Source: Geminicoccaceae bacterium
GTDB lineage: Bacteria > Pseudomonadota > Alphaproteobacteria > Geminicoccales > Geminicoccaceae
Direction of reading: 5' to 3'
Length of the DNA stretch: 64,000 bases
Assembly (NCBI GenBank): GCA_020638495.1
Contig: JACKIN010000017.1
Coordinates: 12,996 to 76,995, forward strand
Shown: positions 50,501 to 58,856 of the stretch, one piece after another
How positions within the stretch are numbered: position 1 is the first letter of the stretch
Layout: the number at the start of each line of letters is the position of its first letter
The notes under the pieces: generated by a model
The model's database searches: none
Told to the model about the DNA's origin: nothing
Seen by the model: the letters and a program-made list of their open reading frames with translations, nothing else
Position numbers and translations under genes: made by a program

Positions 50501-50824
50501 GCTCATGTCCTCGGGATCGAGTCGTGCCGAAAGCCGGGTCGAGCCGACGACATCGCAGAACATCACGGTGAGCTGGCGGCGTTCGGCCTCCGGCGGCATC
50601 GCCCGGTGCGCGGCTTCGGCGCGAAGGCCGGCAGCGGCCTCGCCACCGGCGGCGAGGGCGGCGATCGCCTTGAGCAGCTTCTTGCGTGGGCCCAGCGGGA
50701 TGCCGAGCCCGGCGAGGTCGCCATCGGTCAGCTCGGGCAAAATCTCGGGCTCGATCTCGCCTGCCCGGAACGCCTCGGCGTAGCGCTCCAGCCCGAGTTC
50801 ACGCAGCCAGCCGGCAATCTCCAA
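47525..50824 (-). CDS. SAM domain-class III cyclase-AAA ATPase-TPR signalling protein
   Basis: This is a 1099-residue cytoplasmic protein with a TTG start after GGGGGGTGAC. Residues 1-60 are a SAM domain (WLRELGLERYAEAFRAGEIE). Residues about 84-260 are an adenylate/guanylate cyclase domain: metal aspartates D91 (VMFCDVVGSTRLS) and D135 (YLGDGILLYFGYP), and the transition-state pair N208 and R212 in GEALNLAARLQ. An AAA/STAND ATPase follows, with Walker A GEPGIGKS at 308-315 and LIVLEDMHWID as Walker B. The C-terminal 450 residues are helical TPR-like repeats. Such proteins are frequent in alphaproteobacteria and poorly understood. It is monocistronic and divergent from the lyase gene. Confidence 0.9.
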   Translation of the reverse strand: MEIAGWLRELGLERYAEAFRAGEIEPEILPELTDGDLAGLGIPLGPRKKLLKAIAALAAGGEAAAGLRAEAAHRAMPPEAERRQLTVMFCDVVGSTRLSARLDPEDMSEVIGAYRHRCTELVGRWGGHVGQYLGDGILLYFGYPEAREDDAERAIRCGLEMRTAFAPILADGEPLAVRIGIATGLVMVGRPIGAGAVREDSVVGEALNLAARLQSLAGPNTIVISRSTRRLVGGRFELADLGVHDLKGFIAPVPAWRVLDESPTVGRFEALQGGRLTPLVGREDELDLLLARWRDAKQGRGQVVLLSGEPGIGKSRIAKALRQQLDAESHVCLRYFCSPFHVSSALHPVLEQVQRAAGFERDDSDSVRLDKLEALLGRATARPAEAAALMAQALTLPTGGRYPPLDPSPQRRKEQTFEVLGEQLDGLAARRPVLIVLEDMHWIDPTTRELLDLLVERLVTLPVLLVVTLRDDIESPWGGQPHVTRLPLQRLSLRHSAAMVEGLAPGGTISARLLEEIVGRTDGVPLFLEELTKTVLESSLPDAADDRFGLAGSPSLAVPATLRDSLMARLDRLASVKEIAQVGAVIGREFSLELVAAALGRPEPEIAAALDRLTASELVFQHGSPLARSYSFKHALVQDVAYQSLLKSRRQQLHGRVARVLVERFPELAEMAPELLAHHFGEARLPVPAIAYWRIAGERAAARAANAEAVDHLASALRLLPELPEAARPREEVDLQLKLGFVLLALRGFGAEAVGECYWRALALCEELGERQKGLVARFGLWRFHLVRGEYAAADRLARELQAAAEQDRSAETRLISDWAVGVVSFWLGRLADARLLLRRAAARDTAFQHDLAARYAASPGVTTRLFLSWAEWLAGETAPAQATMAEALALAGPTVPAHSRAWTAVHAAVLHQLLDDVDATRRFAESAIELCEGQRIPHFQAQAKALRGWALAAAGDRETGADEMAGALAQLEKLGNRPMLPYLLTLEAGTLARAGRSGEALARIDAALAESEVSGQAWCNAEIHRVRGVILGQRDPASVAAEVDLRRALEIARGQGALAWERRAATSLAELYTRIGRADEARALLAGLPVSDPAMAPG

Positions 50825-51147
50825 GTCACCCCCCCGATGGCACCCCGGATGCAGAGAGAAAGCCGCCCGCGCAACCTTCTCGGCCCATCCTCCGGCAGCC
50901 TCGGCAGCCCGGCCCGAGGCCGGCCATCAGCAGTCGACGAGGTCCGGCTCGGGCTGTTGCATCGTCTTTCCTTGCGCCCGATAATGGTGCCCGGCACCTC
51001 GGCAGGCAACACCTCGTCAGAAAGGTTGTCGATCGGGCGGTCGATTTGTCCAGGCCCGTCCCTGTCGGGGTCGCGATTTGCGGCCGGCGGGCTGCCCGAA
51101 CCGCAACCGCCATTCCCGGCGGCTCGGAGCTGCCGAAAGGACCTCGG
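50825..51147. promoter_or_regulatory. Divergent intergenic region
   Basis: These 323 bases lie between the cyclase start and the lyase start. They must hold both promoters. I see AAAGGA just before the lyase ATG at 51148 and no convincing operator or hairpin. Open frames crossing it have no recognisable homology. Confidence 0.3.
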
Positions 51148-53151
51148 ATGCCGGCCCGACTTCATCCCTACCTGTTCCTGACCCCTGGGCGCCTCGACCG
51201 TATCCGCCAGGGGCTGGATGCCTCGGGCAGCGGCCATGACCCGACGGTCCAGAAGTGGGTCGACAAGATGCGTCGACGGGCCCGCGAGATCATCCTGCCG
51301 AAGCCGATCCTGACACCGGACTGGATAGCGGCGGGCGAAGGTGCGACGGCGCCCGTCATGCTCTACACGGCGCGCGCCGCCGTCTCGCGGATCACGATCC
51401 TCGGCCTGCTCTGGCATATCGACAAGGACGGTGGCGAAGCCGACCGCAACGGCTCGGGGCTGGAGGCCCAGGAATGGCTGGCCCGGGCGTGCCGGGAGCT
51501 CTTGGCCATCGCGTCGTTTCCCGACTGGCAGAAGCCCTCGTTGCCACCCGAGGTGTTTCTCTCGGTGGCCGAGATGTGCGCTGCCGCCGCCATCGGCCTG
51601 GACTGGCTCTGGCAGCATCTCAACGTCGACGAGCGGCGCCGGGTCCAGGACGCGATCGTCAGGAACGCCCTCCAGCCGGCCCTCGAGCAATACACCATCG
51701 GGCGCGCCACCAACCGCGGCTGGACGACCGAGCCCTACAACTGGAACATCGTCTGCAACACGGGCATGGTTCTGGGAGCGCTGATGGTGCGCGACCGGGA
51801 TCCGGCGCTGGCGGAAGAGGTGATGACGACGGCGCTCCGGTCCGTCCAGACCGGGTTCGCGGGCTACTGGAACGATGGCGGCTGGCCCGAAGGCCCGGGC
51901 TACTGGTCCTACGCCACGCGCTATGCCGCCAAGCTGCTCGATGCGCTCCGGGGCCTCGACATCGACGACCGGGATCTCTCCTGCCGTGACGGGCTTGAGC
52001 GGTCGGGCGAGTTCGTGCTGCACTGCCTGGGCCCGACCGGCATGACCTTCAACTTCGCCGACAGCGAGCCGCGGGTTTCGCTGATGGCGATGTCATGGCT
52101 CGGCGAGCGCTTCGGCCGTGACACCGACAGCTGGATCGCCAGCCACAACCCGAACGGCTCGCGCCTGGCGCTGCAGCTGCTCTGGCGCGCCGGCCCGGGA
52201 GCGCCGCCCGAATCGGGCAGGACGCCGCGCGACGCCGCCTTCGCCTCGATCCACGGCGCCTTCTTCCGCAGCGCCTGGAACGACCCGGACGCGCTCTGGG
52301 TCGGCTTCAAGGGCGGCGACGCCCGCTGGCATCACCCGCAGCTCGACGCCGGGACCTTCGTCCTCGATGCGCATGGCCTGCGCTGGGCGGTCGATCTCGG
52401 CCCTTCGCTCTATGCCAACCCCGGCTATTTCATCCGCGAGACGCGATCGCGCTACTATCGCGCCAGCACCCAGGGACACAACACGCTGCGGATCGGCCCG
52501 CATCAGCAGAACGACGAGGCGGTGGCACCCCTGCTGGCCTCCTGGTGCAAGGATCATGACGACCTGGCCGGTGCGATCGTCGATTTGTCGACGGCCTACA
52601 ACCTGCCGGCCGGCGAGCTGCTGCGCGGCGTGTTCCTGCTCGAGCGCCGGCAGGTGCTGATCCAGGACGATTTCCGCAACCCGCCCGGCGCCGAGGTCGT
52701 CTGGTCGATGCATACGCCGGCGACGGTGACGATCGACCCGGAGCGGCCGGGCGTGGCCGTGCTGAGCCAGGAGAGGACGAACGAGGCGGCGCCGGACGGC
52801 ACCCCAGAGACCTGCTATCTGAGCCTGCGCATCCTGGCGCCCCAAGGCGCCGGCTTCAGCCAGAAGTCGGCCTCCTACGCGGGGGGCACCGAGTATCCCG
52901 AGGCCAGCATCAACCAGGGCATCACCAAGCTCCAGATCGTGCTGCCGTTCGACCGCGACGCCCCGCTCGAGCGCATCGCTGTCCTGATCACGCCGGAGAT
53001 GGCTCCAGGGAAGGCGCCGAGCCTCCGACCGCTCGACGACTGGCAGGGCGACTGGCAGGCCGAGCCGCAGCCGCAGCGCCATTGGCAGGACGACGTGGCG
53101 CTCCACGTCCTCGAAGGCGTCGAGCGCCGGAGGAACGGGCGGGGCCTCTGA
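51148..53151 (+). CDS. Heparinase II/III-like polysaccharide lyase
   Basis: This is a 667-residue protein of the alginate/heparin lyase fold: an N-terminal alpha-helical toroid, then beta-sandwich sheets. The ATG at 51148 follows AAAGGA. The toroid motif EPYNWNIVCNTGMVLGAL is followed by NDGGWPEGPGYWSYATRY. As I recall the PL12 heparinases, an Asn and a Tyr 54 residues apart are catalytic; here N198 and Y252 have exactly that spacing. The sheet domain has RWHHPQLDAGTFVLDAHG (H395, H396) and STQGHNTLRIG. There is no signal peptide, so it would act on imported oligosaccharides in the cytoplasm. It converges with the transporter at 53179-58765. The exact uronate substrate is unknown. Confidence 0.85.
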   Translation: MPARLHPYLFLTPGRLDRIRQGLDASGSGHDPTVQKWVDKMRRRAREIILPKPILTPDWIAAGEGATAPVMLYTARAAVSRITILGLLWHIDKDGGEADRNGSGLEAQEWLARACRELLAIASFPDWQKPSLPPEVFLSVAEMCAAAAIGLDWLWQHLNVDERRRVQDAIVRNALQPALEQYTIGRATNRGWTTEPYNWNIVCNTGMVLGALMVRDRDPALAEEVMTTALRSVQTGFAGYWNDGGWPEGPGYWSYATRYAAKLLDALRGLDIDDRDLSCRDGLERSGEFVLHCLGPTGMTFNFADSEPRVSLMAMSWLGERFGRDTDSWIASHNPNGSRLALQLLWRAGPGAPPESGRTPRDAAFASIHGAFFRSAWNDPDALWVGFKGGDARWHHPQLDAGTFVLDAHGLRWAVDLGPSLYANPGYFIRETRSRYYRASTQGHNTLRIGPHQQNDEAVAPLLASWCKDHDDLAGAIVDLSTAYNLPAGELLRGVFLLERRQVLIQDDFRNPPGAEVVWSMHTPATVTIDPERPGVAVLSQERTNEAAPDGTPETCYLSLRILAPQGAGFSQKSASYAGGTEYPEASINQGITKLQIVLPFDRDAPLERIAVLITPEMAPGKAPSLRPLDDWQGDWQAEPQPQRHWQDDVALHVLEGVERRRNGRGL

Positions 53152-53178
53152 CGCCCTGATGACCCGGCCCGGCGAGCG

Positions 53179-54222
53179 TCACCCGCCCGTAGGGTCCGAG
53201 CGTGGCCGGGCCGGCAGCGCTGCCGCGCCGGCCATCTCCTCGCCGCGATGGCACGCAACGAGGTGGCCCCGGCCGACCGGCAGCAGCACGGGCTCGCTCT
53301 CGGCGCATCTGGCGATGGCGAGTGGGCACCGTGTGCGAAAGCGGCAGCCGCTCGGCAGGTTCACCAGGCTCGCGATCTCGCCGCGCAAGGCCGCCGGCCG
53401 GCCGCGCTGGCGCGGGTCCGGGGTCGGCGACGAGGCGAGCAGGGCGGCGGAGTAGGGATGGCGCGGGCCGGCGAAGAAGGTCGATGCAGGCGCGGTCTCG
53501 ACGATCCTGCCCAGATACATGACGGCGACGCTGTCGCTCATGTGCTCGACCAGGCCCAGATCGTGGGAGATGAAGAGATAGGCCAGCCCCCGGCTCGCCT
53601 GGAGGTCGAGCAGCAGGTTGACGATCTGCGAGCGGATCGAGACGTCGAGGGCCGAGACCGGCTCGTCGCAGATCACCAGGGCCGGCTCCACGGCGAGGGC
53701 GCGGGCGATGCCGATCCGCTGCCGCTGGCCGCCCGAGAGCTCATGGGGGAACCGCCGCCCGACATCGGCGGAAAGGCCCACCGATTCGATCAGCCCGGCG
53801 ACCCGGGCGGCAATCTCCCCGGCCTTGCAGATCCGATGCACCTTGAACGGCTCGCCGAGGATCGCGTCGACCCGCAGATGCGGGGTCAGCGAGGCATAGG
53901 GGTCCTGGAAGACCATCTGCACGTTGCGCCGCAGCCGGTTCAGGCTGGCCCGCGATGCGCCATCGACCCGCTCGCCCTGCAGCCGGACCTCGCCCCGGTC
54001 CGGCCGCTCGAGCTGGAGGATCAGCTTGGCCGTGGTCGATTTCCCGCAACCCGACTCGCCGACCAGCGCCATCGTGGTGCCGGCCGGGATCGTGAACGAG
54101 ACCCCGTCGACGGCCGGAACCCTGGTCCGGGGCCGGCCAGGGAGCCCGCCCCCGAGGCTGTAGTGCCTGACCAGGTCGTGCACGGAAAGCACTTCGGCGG
54201 TGGTGCTGGCGGCCGCGGTCAC
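53179..54222 (-). CDS. Peptide-type ABC transporter ATP-binding protein, DppF-like
   Basis: This is a 347-residue ATPase and the last gene of its operon. The GTG at 54220-54222 overlaps the DppD-like stop and was preferred to a longer non-homologous frame. Walker A is GESGCGKS at residues 55-62, the Q-loop MVFQDPYASLTPHLR, the signature LSGGQRQRIGIARAL, and Walker B LVICDEPVSALD. The cysteine extension GCRFRTRCPLAIARC is present. The stop is 27 bases from the convergent lyase stop, with no obvious terminator hairpin between. Confidence 0.92.
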   Translation of the reverse strand: MTAAASTTAEVLSVHDLVRHYSLGGGLPGRPRTRVPAVDGVSFTIPAGTTMALVGESGCGKSTTAKLILQLERPDRGEVRLQGERVDGASRASLNRLRRNVQMVFQDPYASLTPHLRVDAILGEPFKVHRICKAGEIAARVAGLIESVGLSADVGRRFPHELSGGQRQRIGIARALAVEPALVICDEPVSALDVSIRSQIVNLLLDLQASRGLAYLFISHDLGLVEHMSDSVAVMYLGRIVETAPASTFFAGPRHPYSAALLASSPTPDPRQRGRPAALRGEIASLVNLPSGCRFRTRCPLAIARCAESEPVLLPVGRGHLVACHRGEEMAGAAALPARPRSDPTGG

Positions 54223-55268
54223 GAGGCGGCGCCCACGGCAGCGGCGGCCACAGCCGGCAGCTCGCGCCAGCGATGGCAGCGGACCCAGCGCTCGTCGGCG
54301 ACCGGCTCGAGGGCCGGGAGCGCCGCGTCGCAGATGCCGGCGAGCGCGTGCGGGCATCGGTTGAAGAAGCGGCAGCCGGCCGGCGGCCGCGCCAGGTCCG
54401 GCACGGCCCCCGCGATCGTGGCGAGGTGCGACTTGCTGGCGCTGGCGCCGCGCCGCGGCAGGGTTTCGAGGAGGCCCCGGGTGTAGGGATGCAGCGGCGC
54501 GTCGAACAGGTCCAGGACGGGTGCCAGCTCGACGATGCAGCCCGCATACATGACGGCGACGCGGTGCGCGGTCTGGGCGACCACGGCGAGGTCGTGGGTG
54601 ATGAGGATCACCGTCATCTGCTCTTCGGACTGCAGCCGGACGAAGAGCTCGAGGATCTGCGCCTGGATGGTGACGTCGAGGGCGGTGGTCGGCTCGTCGG
54701 CGATGAGCAGCTTCACCGCACCGCAGATGAGCGCCATGGCGATCATCACCCGCTGGCGGATGCCGCCCGAGAGCTCGTGCGGGTACTGGGCGAGGCGCTG
54801 CCCGGCGAACTGGATGCCGACCTGCTCCATGACCTCGAGGGCGCGGGCACGGCGCTGGCTGCGCGACATTTCGGGCCGGTGCGCGCGCAGCACCTCGGTG
54901 AGCTGGTCGCCGATGCGTAGTGTCGGGTTGAGGCTGGTCATCGGCTCCTGGGGCACGACCGCGATCGCGTCGCCGCGAATCCGCCGCCGTTCGTCCGGCG
55001 AGAGGCGGACGAGGTCGACGCCGTCGAACAGGATGGCACCACCGACGGTCCGGCCCGGCGGCGGCACGAGGCCGACGATCGAGCGGGCGAGCATCGACTT
55101 GCCGCAGCCCGATTCGCCCACCACGCCGAGAATCTCGCCCCGCGTGACCGAGAGGCTGAGCCGATCGACGACCGCGAACGAGCCGTGCGGGGAGGGAAAG
55201 CGCACCTCCACCCCCTCCAGTTGCAGCACCGGCTCGCCTGCGCCGGGGGCCACGCCCTGGCGGCTCAC
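54219..55268 (-). CDS. Peptide-type ABC transporter ATP-binding protein, DppD-like
   Basis: This is a 349-residue ATPase starting at GTG (55266-55268), overlapping the DppC stop. Walker A is GESGCGKS at residues 51-58, the Q-loop VVPQEPMTSLNPTLR, the signature LSGGIRQRVMIAMAL and Walker B LLIADEPTTALD. The Q-loop starts with VPQ rather than the usual VFQ, a small oddity. The terminal cysteine region is GCRFFNRCPHALAGIC. It is otherwise full-length and should pair with the DppF-like protein. Confidence 0.92.
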   Translation of the reverse strand: MSRQGVAPGAGEPVLQLEGVEVRFPSPHGSFAVVDRLSLSVTRGEILGVVGESGCGKSMLARSIVGLVPPPGRTVGGAILFDGVDLVRLSPDERRRIRGDAIAVVPQEPMTSLNPTLRIGDQLTEVLRAHRPEMSRSQRRARALEVMEQVGIQFAGQRLAQYPHELSGGIRQRVMIAMALICGAVKLLIADEPTTALDVTIQAQILELFVRLQSEEQMTVILITHDLAVVAQTAHRVAVMYAGCIVELAPVLDLFDAPLHPYTRGLLETLPRRGASASKSHLATIAGAVPDLARPPAGCRFFNRCPHALAGICDAALPALEPVADERWVRCHRWRELPAVAAAAVGAAS

Positions 55269-56146
55269 GGGCCGACCTTGCCCTGCAGCCGCGGATCGAC
55301 GAGATCGCGCAGCCCGTCGCCGATCAGGTTCAGGCTGAGCACCGTGATGGTGATCATCACGCCGGGGGCGATCATGATCCAGGGCGCGGTCCGGATGAAC
55401 TCGCGGGCGGCGCTGATCATGTTGCCCCAGCTCGGGCTCGGCGGCGGCGGCCCGAGGCCGAGGAAGCTGAGGCCGGCCTCGACCAGGATCGCCCAGGCGA
55501 AGCCGAAGGTGAGCTGGACCATCACCGGGCCGAAGGACTTGGGCAGGATGTGCACCACGAGGAGGCGCATGTCGCCGACGCCGACGGCGCGCGCCGCCTG
55601 GACGAAGTCGGCCGACCGGAACTCGATGATCGAGGCCCGGACGGTGCGGATGACGCGCGGGACGTAGAGGACGACCACCGCCAGCACGACGTTGAGCTCC
55701 GACGGCCCGAGGGCCGCCAGGATCATGATGGCGAGGACGAAGCCCGGGAAGACGAGGAGCGCGTCCGAGAAGCGGCCGATGATGGAATCGGCGAGCCGGT
55801 ACTGGCCGGAGAGGGCGCCGAGCGCGATGCCCAGCACGGCGGTCAGCAGGGTCGCGGCGAAGGCGACGCGCAGCGAGATGTGGGCGCCGATGATGAGGCG
55901 GTCGAGCACCTCCCGGCCGAACTCGTCGGTGCCGAGCCAGTGCTCGGCGCTCGGCGGCAGCAGCTTCTGCGCCACGTCGATGCCGAGCGGGTCGATCTCG
56001 ACCAGAAGCGGGACGAAGAGCGAGGCGAGGACGACGAGCGCCAGGACCGTCCCGCCGCTGAGCAGCATCGGCCCGGCGCGCCGGATGGCCCGCAGCGCCG
56101 ATCTGGCGGTCGACGGTGTTGTCGCCTCGGCGGCAGCGGGCGTCAT
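55265..56146 (-). CDS. Peptide-type ABC transporter permease, DppC-like
   Basis: This is a 293-residue permease; its ATG overlaps the DppB stop by one base (TGATG). A first helix (MLLSGGTVLALVVLASLFVP) is followed by PSAEHWLGTDEFGREVLDRL, a short periplasmic connection without the large insertion, and an EAA loop FVQAARAVGVGDMRLLVVHI. It ends LNLIGDGLRDLVDPRLQGK. It belongs to the importer whose binding protein is at 57155. Confidence 0.9.
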   Translation of the reverse strand: MTPAAAEATTPSTARSALRAIRRAGPMLLSGGTVLALVVLASLFVPLLVEIDPLGIDVAQKLLPPSAEHWLGTDEFGREVLDRLIIGAHISLRVAFAATLLTAVLGIALGALSGQYRLADSIIGRFSDALLVFPGFVLAIMILAALGPSELNVVLAVVVLYVPRVIRTVRASIIEFRSADFVQAARAVGVGDMRLLVVHILPKSFGPVMVQLTFGFAWAILVEAGLSFLGLGPPPPSPSWGNMISAAREFIRTAPWIMIAPGVMITITVLSLNLIGDGLRDLVDPRLQGKVGP

Positions 56147-57093
56147 CACGCGTAGCGGATCCTCGGGTTGAACCAGGCGTAGGCGAGATCGACCATGAGA
56201 TTGATCACGAGGGCGACCAGCGTCAGGTAGAAGATGCCGCCCTCGAGGGTCGGGTAGTCGCGCCGGATGGCGGCCGTGGTGATCAGCTCGCCGAGGCCGG
56301 GCAGCGCGAACACGTTCTCGATGATCACCGAGCCGCCGAGGCCGAGCGCGAAGACGAGGCCGATGACGGTGACGATCTGGACCATGGCGTTGCGGAGCGC
56401 GTGGCGGAGGATGACGGTGCGCTCCCGCAGGCCCTTGGTCCGCGCCATCGCCACGTATTCCATGCCCAAGACCTCGATCATGGTCGAGCGGGTCATGCGC
56501 ACGACGAGGCCGATCTGCGAGACGCTGAGCGCAAGGACAGGCAGCACGAGACGGCTGAGCCAGCTCCAGAAGCCGAACTCCATCGGCCGGTAGCCGGAAG
56601 CCGGCACCCACTGCAGGCTCACGGCGAAGACCAGCATGAGCATGAAGCCGAGCCAGAAGGGCGGCAGGGCCATGCCGAGGCTGGAGAGCACGTTGCCGAA
56701 GTAGTCGAGGATGCCGCCGCGCCGCATCGCCGAGAGGATGCCGAGCGGGATGCCGACCGCCACGGTCACGAGGAGGGCCATGAAGGTGAGCGCGAAGGTG
56801 ATCGGGAACCGGTCCAGGATCACCTCGGCCACGGGTGCCGAGAAGAAGAGGGACTGGCCGAAGTCGCCGGTGACCACCCGCGGCAGCCATTCGAGATACT
56901 GCTCGAGGATCGGCCGGTCGAGGCCGAGCTGCTTGGTGATCGCGTCGATCTGTGCGGCGTCGACCGACTGGTTGCCGATCAGCGCCGTGATCGGGCTGCC
57001 CGGCACCAGCCGCGTGATCACGAAGATCAGCGTCAGGGCGATGAAGATGGTCGGCACGAATTCCAGGATGCGGCGCAGGGTGTAGAGGAGCAT
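56146..57093 (-). CDS. Peptide-type ABC transporter permease, DppB-like
   Basis: This is a 315-residue permease. The ATG at 57093 is preceded by AGGAGG at ideal spacing, so the longer frame to 57141 was discarded. Helix 1 (ILEFVPTIFIALTLIFVITR) is followed by LVPGSPITALIGNQSVD and LGLDRPILEQYLEWLPRVV. The cytoplasmic loop reads YVAMARTKGLRERTVILRHA. It starts 61 bases after the binding-protein stop. Confidence 0.92.
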   Translation of the reverse strand: MLLYTLRRILEFVPTIFIALTLIFVITRLVPGSPITALIGNQSVDAAQIDAITKQLGLDRPILEQYLEWLPRVVTGDFGQSLFFSAPVAEVILDRFPITFALTFMALLVTVAVGIPLGILSAMRRGGILDYFGNVLSSLGMALPPFWLGFMLMLVFAVSLQWVPASGYRPMEFGFWSWLSRLVLPVLALSVSQIGLVVRMTRSTMIEVLGMEYVAMARTKGLRERTVILRHALRNAMVQIVTVIGLVFALGLGGSVIIENVFALPGLGELITTAAIRRDYPTLEGGIFYLTLVALVINLMVDLAYAWFNPRIRYA

Positions 57094-57154
57094 CGCGGCC
57101 TCCTGGCCCATGGCGGTGCAAGCCCCGCCATGGGATGACAACGGAGATGGTCGC

Positions 57155-58765
57155 TCAGTCGGCCAGGTAGATGCCGTGCAGCGTCATGTTGCCCAGCGCG
57201 AGGTTGTCGTAAGGGTCGACCACCCTGCCCTGCTTGGCGACCAGCCGGTAGACGTAGCCGAGATTGACCATCGCGACCTGCTCGTAGAACGCCCGCTGCA
57301 GCTCCTCGCCGAGCGCCTTGCGCGCGTCGAAATCGGTCTCGGCGGCGAGCCTGGCGAAGATCTCCTCGGTCCGGTCGCTGATGAAGCCGACATCGGGTGA
57401 CGGGAAGGTGCCGTTGAACTCCGCGTGCCACAGGGACGGATCGACCCAGTAGCCGCCGGACGTGTAGATGTTGAGCTTCGCCGGGTCGCGGCGATTGGCG
57501 ACCCAGGTGGCGAGGTCGTAGCTGACGATCTCGAGGTTGAGCCCGGCCCGCTTGGCCTGCTCCGCGATGGCGACGGCCAGCCGGTTCTGCAGGGAGTTCG
57601 TCGCGATGACCTGGATGGTGATCGGCTCGCCGTCGTAGTTCGCGGCGGCGAGGTATTCCTTCGCCTTCTCGACGTCGCCCGGGGTGTAGAGATCGGACCC
57701 GGCATCGGTGTTGTAGGCGCTCTCGGGCGCGTAGATGCTCGGGTTGGTCAGCGCGAAATCCGGGTTGGACACGGCCACGGCGGCGATCTCGGCGGGGTCG
57801 ATCAGCGACTGGATGGCCTTGCGGATGTTGAGCTCGGCGGTCGGCCCGACCTTGTGATTGAACATCATGTAGAGGAGCACGCCCGGGCCGTTCTTGACGG
57901 CGTCGAGATCGGGATTCTCCGCGAGCCGCGTGGCTTCGCCGTCGGGCACCTCGGCGATGACGTCGTATTCGCCGGATTCGAGGCCGGCGACGCGGGTGGT
58001 CGATTCCGGCACGATCCAGAAGATGATCTCGTCGAGATTGGCGATCTTCTTGCCGGTCTGGTAGTTCGGCGCGTCGTCGCGGGCGACGTAGTCCTCGAAG
58101 CGGGCGAGCCGCGCGTACTGGTCCTCCTTGTACTCGACGAAGCGGTAGGGGCCGGTGCCGACCACCTCGGTGAGCTGGCCCGGCGTGGTCGATGCCTCGG
58201 CGATCGCCGCCGGCATGATGACCGCCTTGTTCTCGTCGGAGCCGAGCAGGAGCAGCAGATAGCGGCCCATGGGCTCGCTGAAGCTCATGACCACGGTGAG
58301 ATCGTCGGGGGTCTCGATGGAGGTGAGCGTATTGAGACCCGACCCTTTCGGGCCGACGGTGCGCCAGCGCTCCAGCGACGCCTTGACGTCGGCCGAGGTC
58401 AGCGTGTCGCCATTGTGGAAGAGGACGCCGGGACGGAGCTCGAAGGTCCAGGTCCTGCCGCCGTCCGAGGCCTCCGCACTCGCCGCCAGCTCGGGCTCCG
58501 CATTGAGGTCGGAGCCGAGCCCGAACAGGCCCTCGTAGACATGCCCCATGACGTGGGGGAGCGGGTGGCCGACGGTGGACTGCCAGTCGAGCGTCGGCAG
58601 CGGGATGTGGAGGCCGACATTCAGCGTGCCGCCCTGCACCGGCTCGTCCGCGGCCAGCGCGGTCCGGACCAGACGGCCGGCCTCGAGGTGCCCCGCTTCG
58701 AGATGCAACGACGTGGCGGCGAGGCCGCCGACGACCCCAACGAGCACAGTGCGTCGACGCAGCAT
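57155..58765 (-). CDS. Peptide-type (family 5) solute-binding protein
   Basis: This is a 536-residue periplasmic protein. The ATG at 58765 has GGGGGAG upstream and gives MLRRRTVLVGVVGGLAATSL, where the arginine cluster before the hydrophobic core resembles a Tat signal. The mature part begins GGTLNVGLHIPLPTLDWQST and contains FELRPGVLFHNGDTLTSADV and GTGPYRFVEYKEDQYARLAR, standard for DppA-like proteins. It heads the operon with DppB, DppC, DppD and DppF. A dyad at 58802-58821 overlaps its likely promoter. A LacI regulator and two enolase-superfamily proteins lie just upstream. Confidence 0.9.
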   Translation of the reverse strand: MLRRRTVLVGVVGGLAATSLHLEAGHLEAGRLVRTALAADEPVQGGTLNVGLHIPLPTLDWQSTVGHPLPHVMGHVYEGLFGLGSDLNAEPELAASAEASDGGRTWTFELRPGVLFHNGDTLTSADVKASLERWRTVGPKGSGLNTLTSIETPDDLTVVMSFSEPMGRYLLLLLGSDENKAVIMPAAIAEASTTPGQLTEVVGTGPYRFVEYKEDQYARLARFEDYVARDDAPNYQTGKKIANLDEIIFWIVPESTTRVAGLESGEYDVIAEVPDGEATRLAENPDLDAVKNGPGVLLYMMFNHKVGPTAELNIRKAIQSLIDPAEIAAVAVSNPDFALTNPSIYAPESAYNTDAGSDLYTPGDVEKAKEYLAAANYDGEPITIQVIATNSLQNRLAVAIAEQAKRAGLNLEIVSYDLATWVANRRDPAKLNIYTSGGYWVDPSLWHAEFNGTFPSPDVGFISDRTEEIFARLAAETDFDARKALGEELQRAFYEQVAMVNLGYVYRLVAKQGRVVDPYDNLALGNMTLHGIYLAD

Positions 58766-58801
58766 CGTGTCAGCTCCCCCTTGCGCGCCCGTTCGGGCTG
58801 T

Positions 58802-58821
58802 TTGGTAGATCGTTATACCAA
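58802..58821. promoter_or_regulatory. Dyad overlapping the transporter promoter
   Basis: TTGGTAGATCGTTATACCAA has perfect 6-base arms (TTGGTA and TACCAA) and lies 37 bases before the start at 58765. A TATAAC box on the minus strand falls inside it. The arms recall GntR-type uronate-regulator sites, but LacI control by the neighbour at 59927-61030 is equally possible. Confidence 0.55.
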
Positions 58822-58856
58822 GCGTATCGGAAACCCCGGCACCCCACAAGCCGGAA

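Noticed and set aside
47750..51181. A 1143-codon plus-strand frame opposite the cyclase/ATPase gene
   Set aside because: All recognisable motifs are on the minus strand; the plus frame has no domain and crosses the divergent promoter region.
55265..57121. A single fused permease gene across DppB and DppC
   Set aside because: The long frame reads DppB out of frame; both permeases are normal separate genes with a TGATG overlap.
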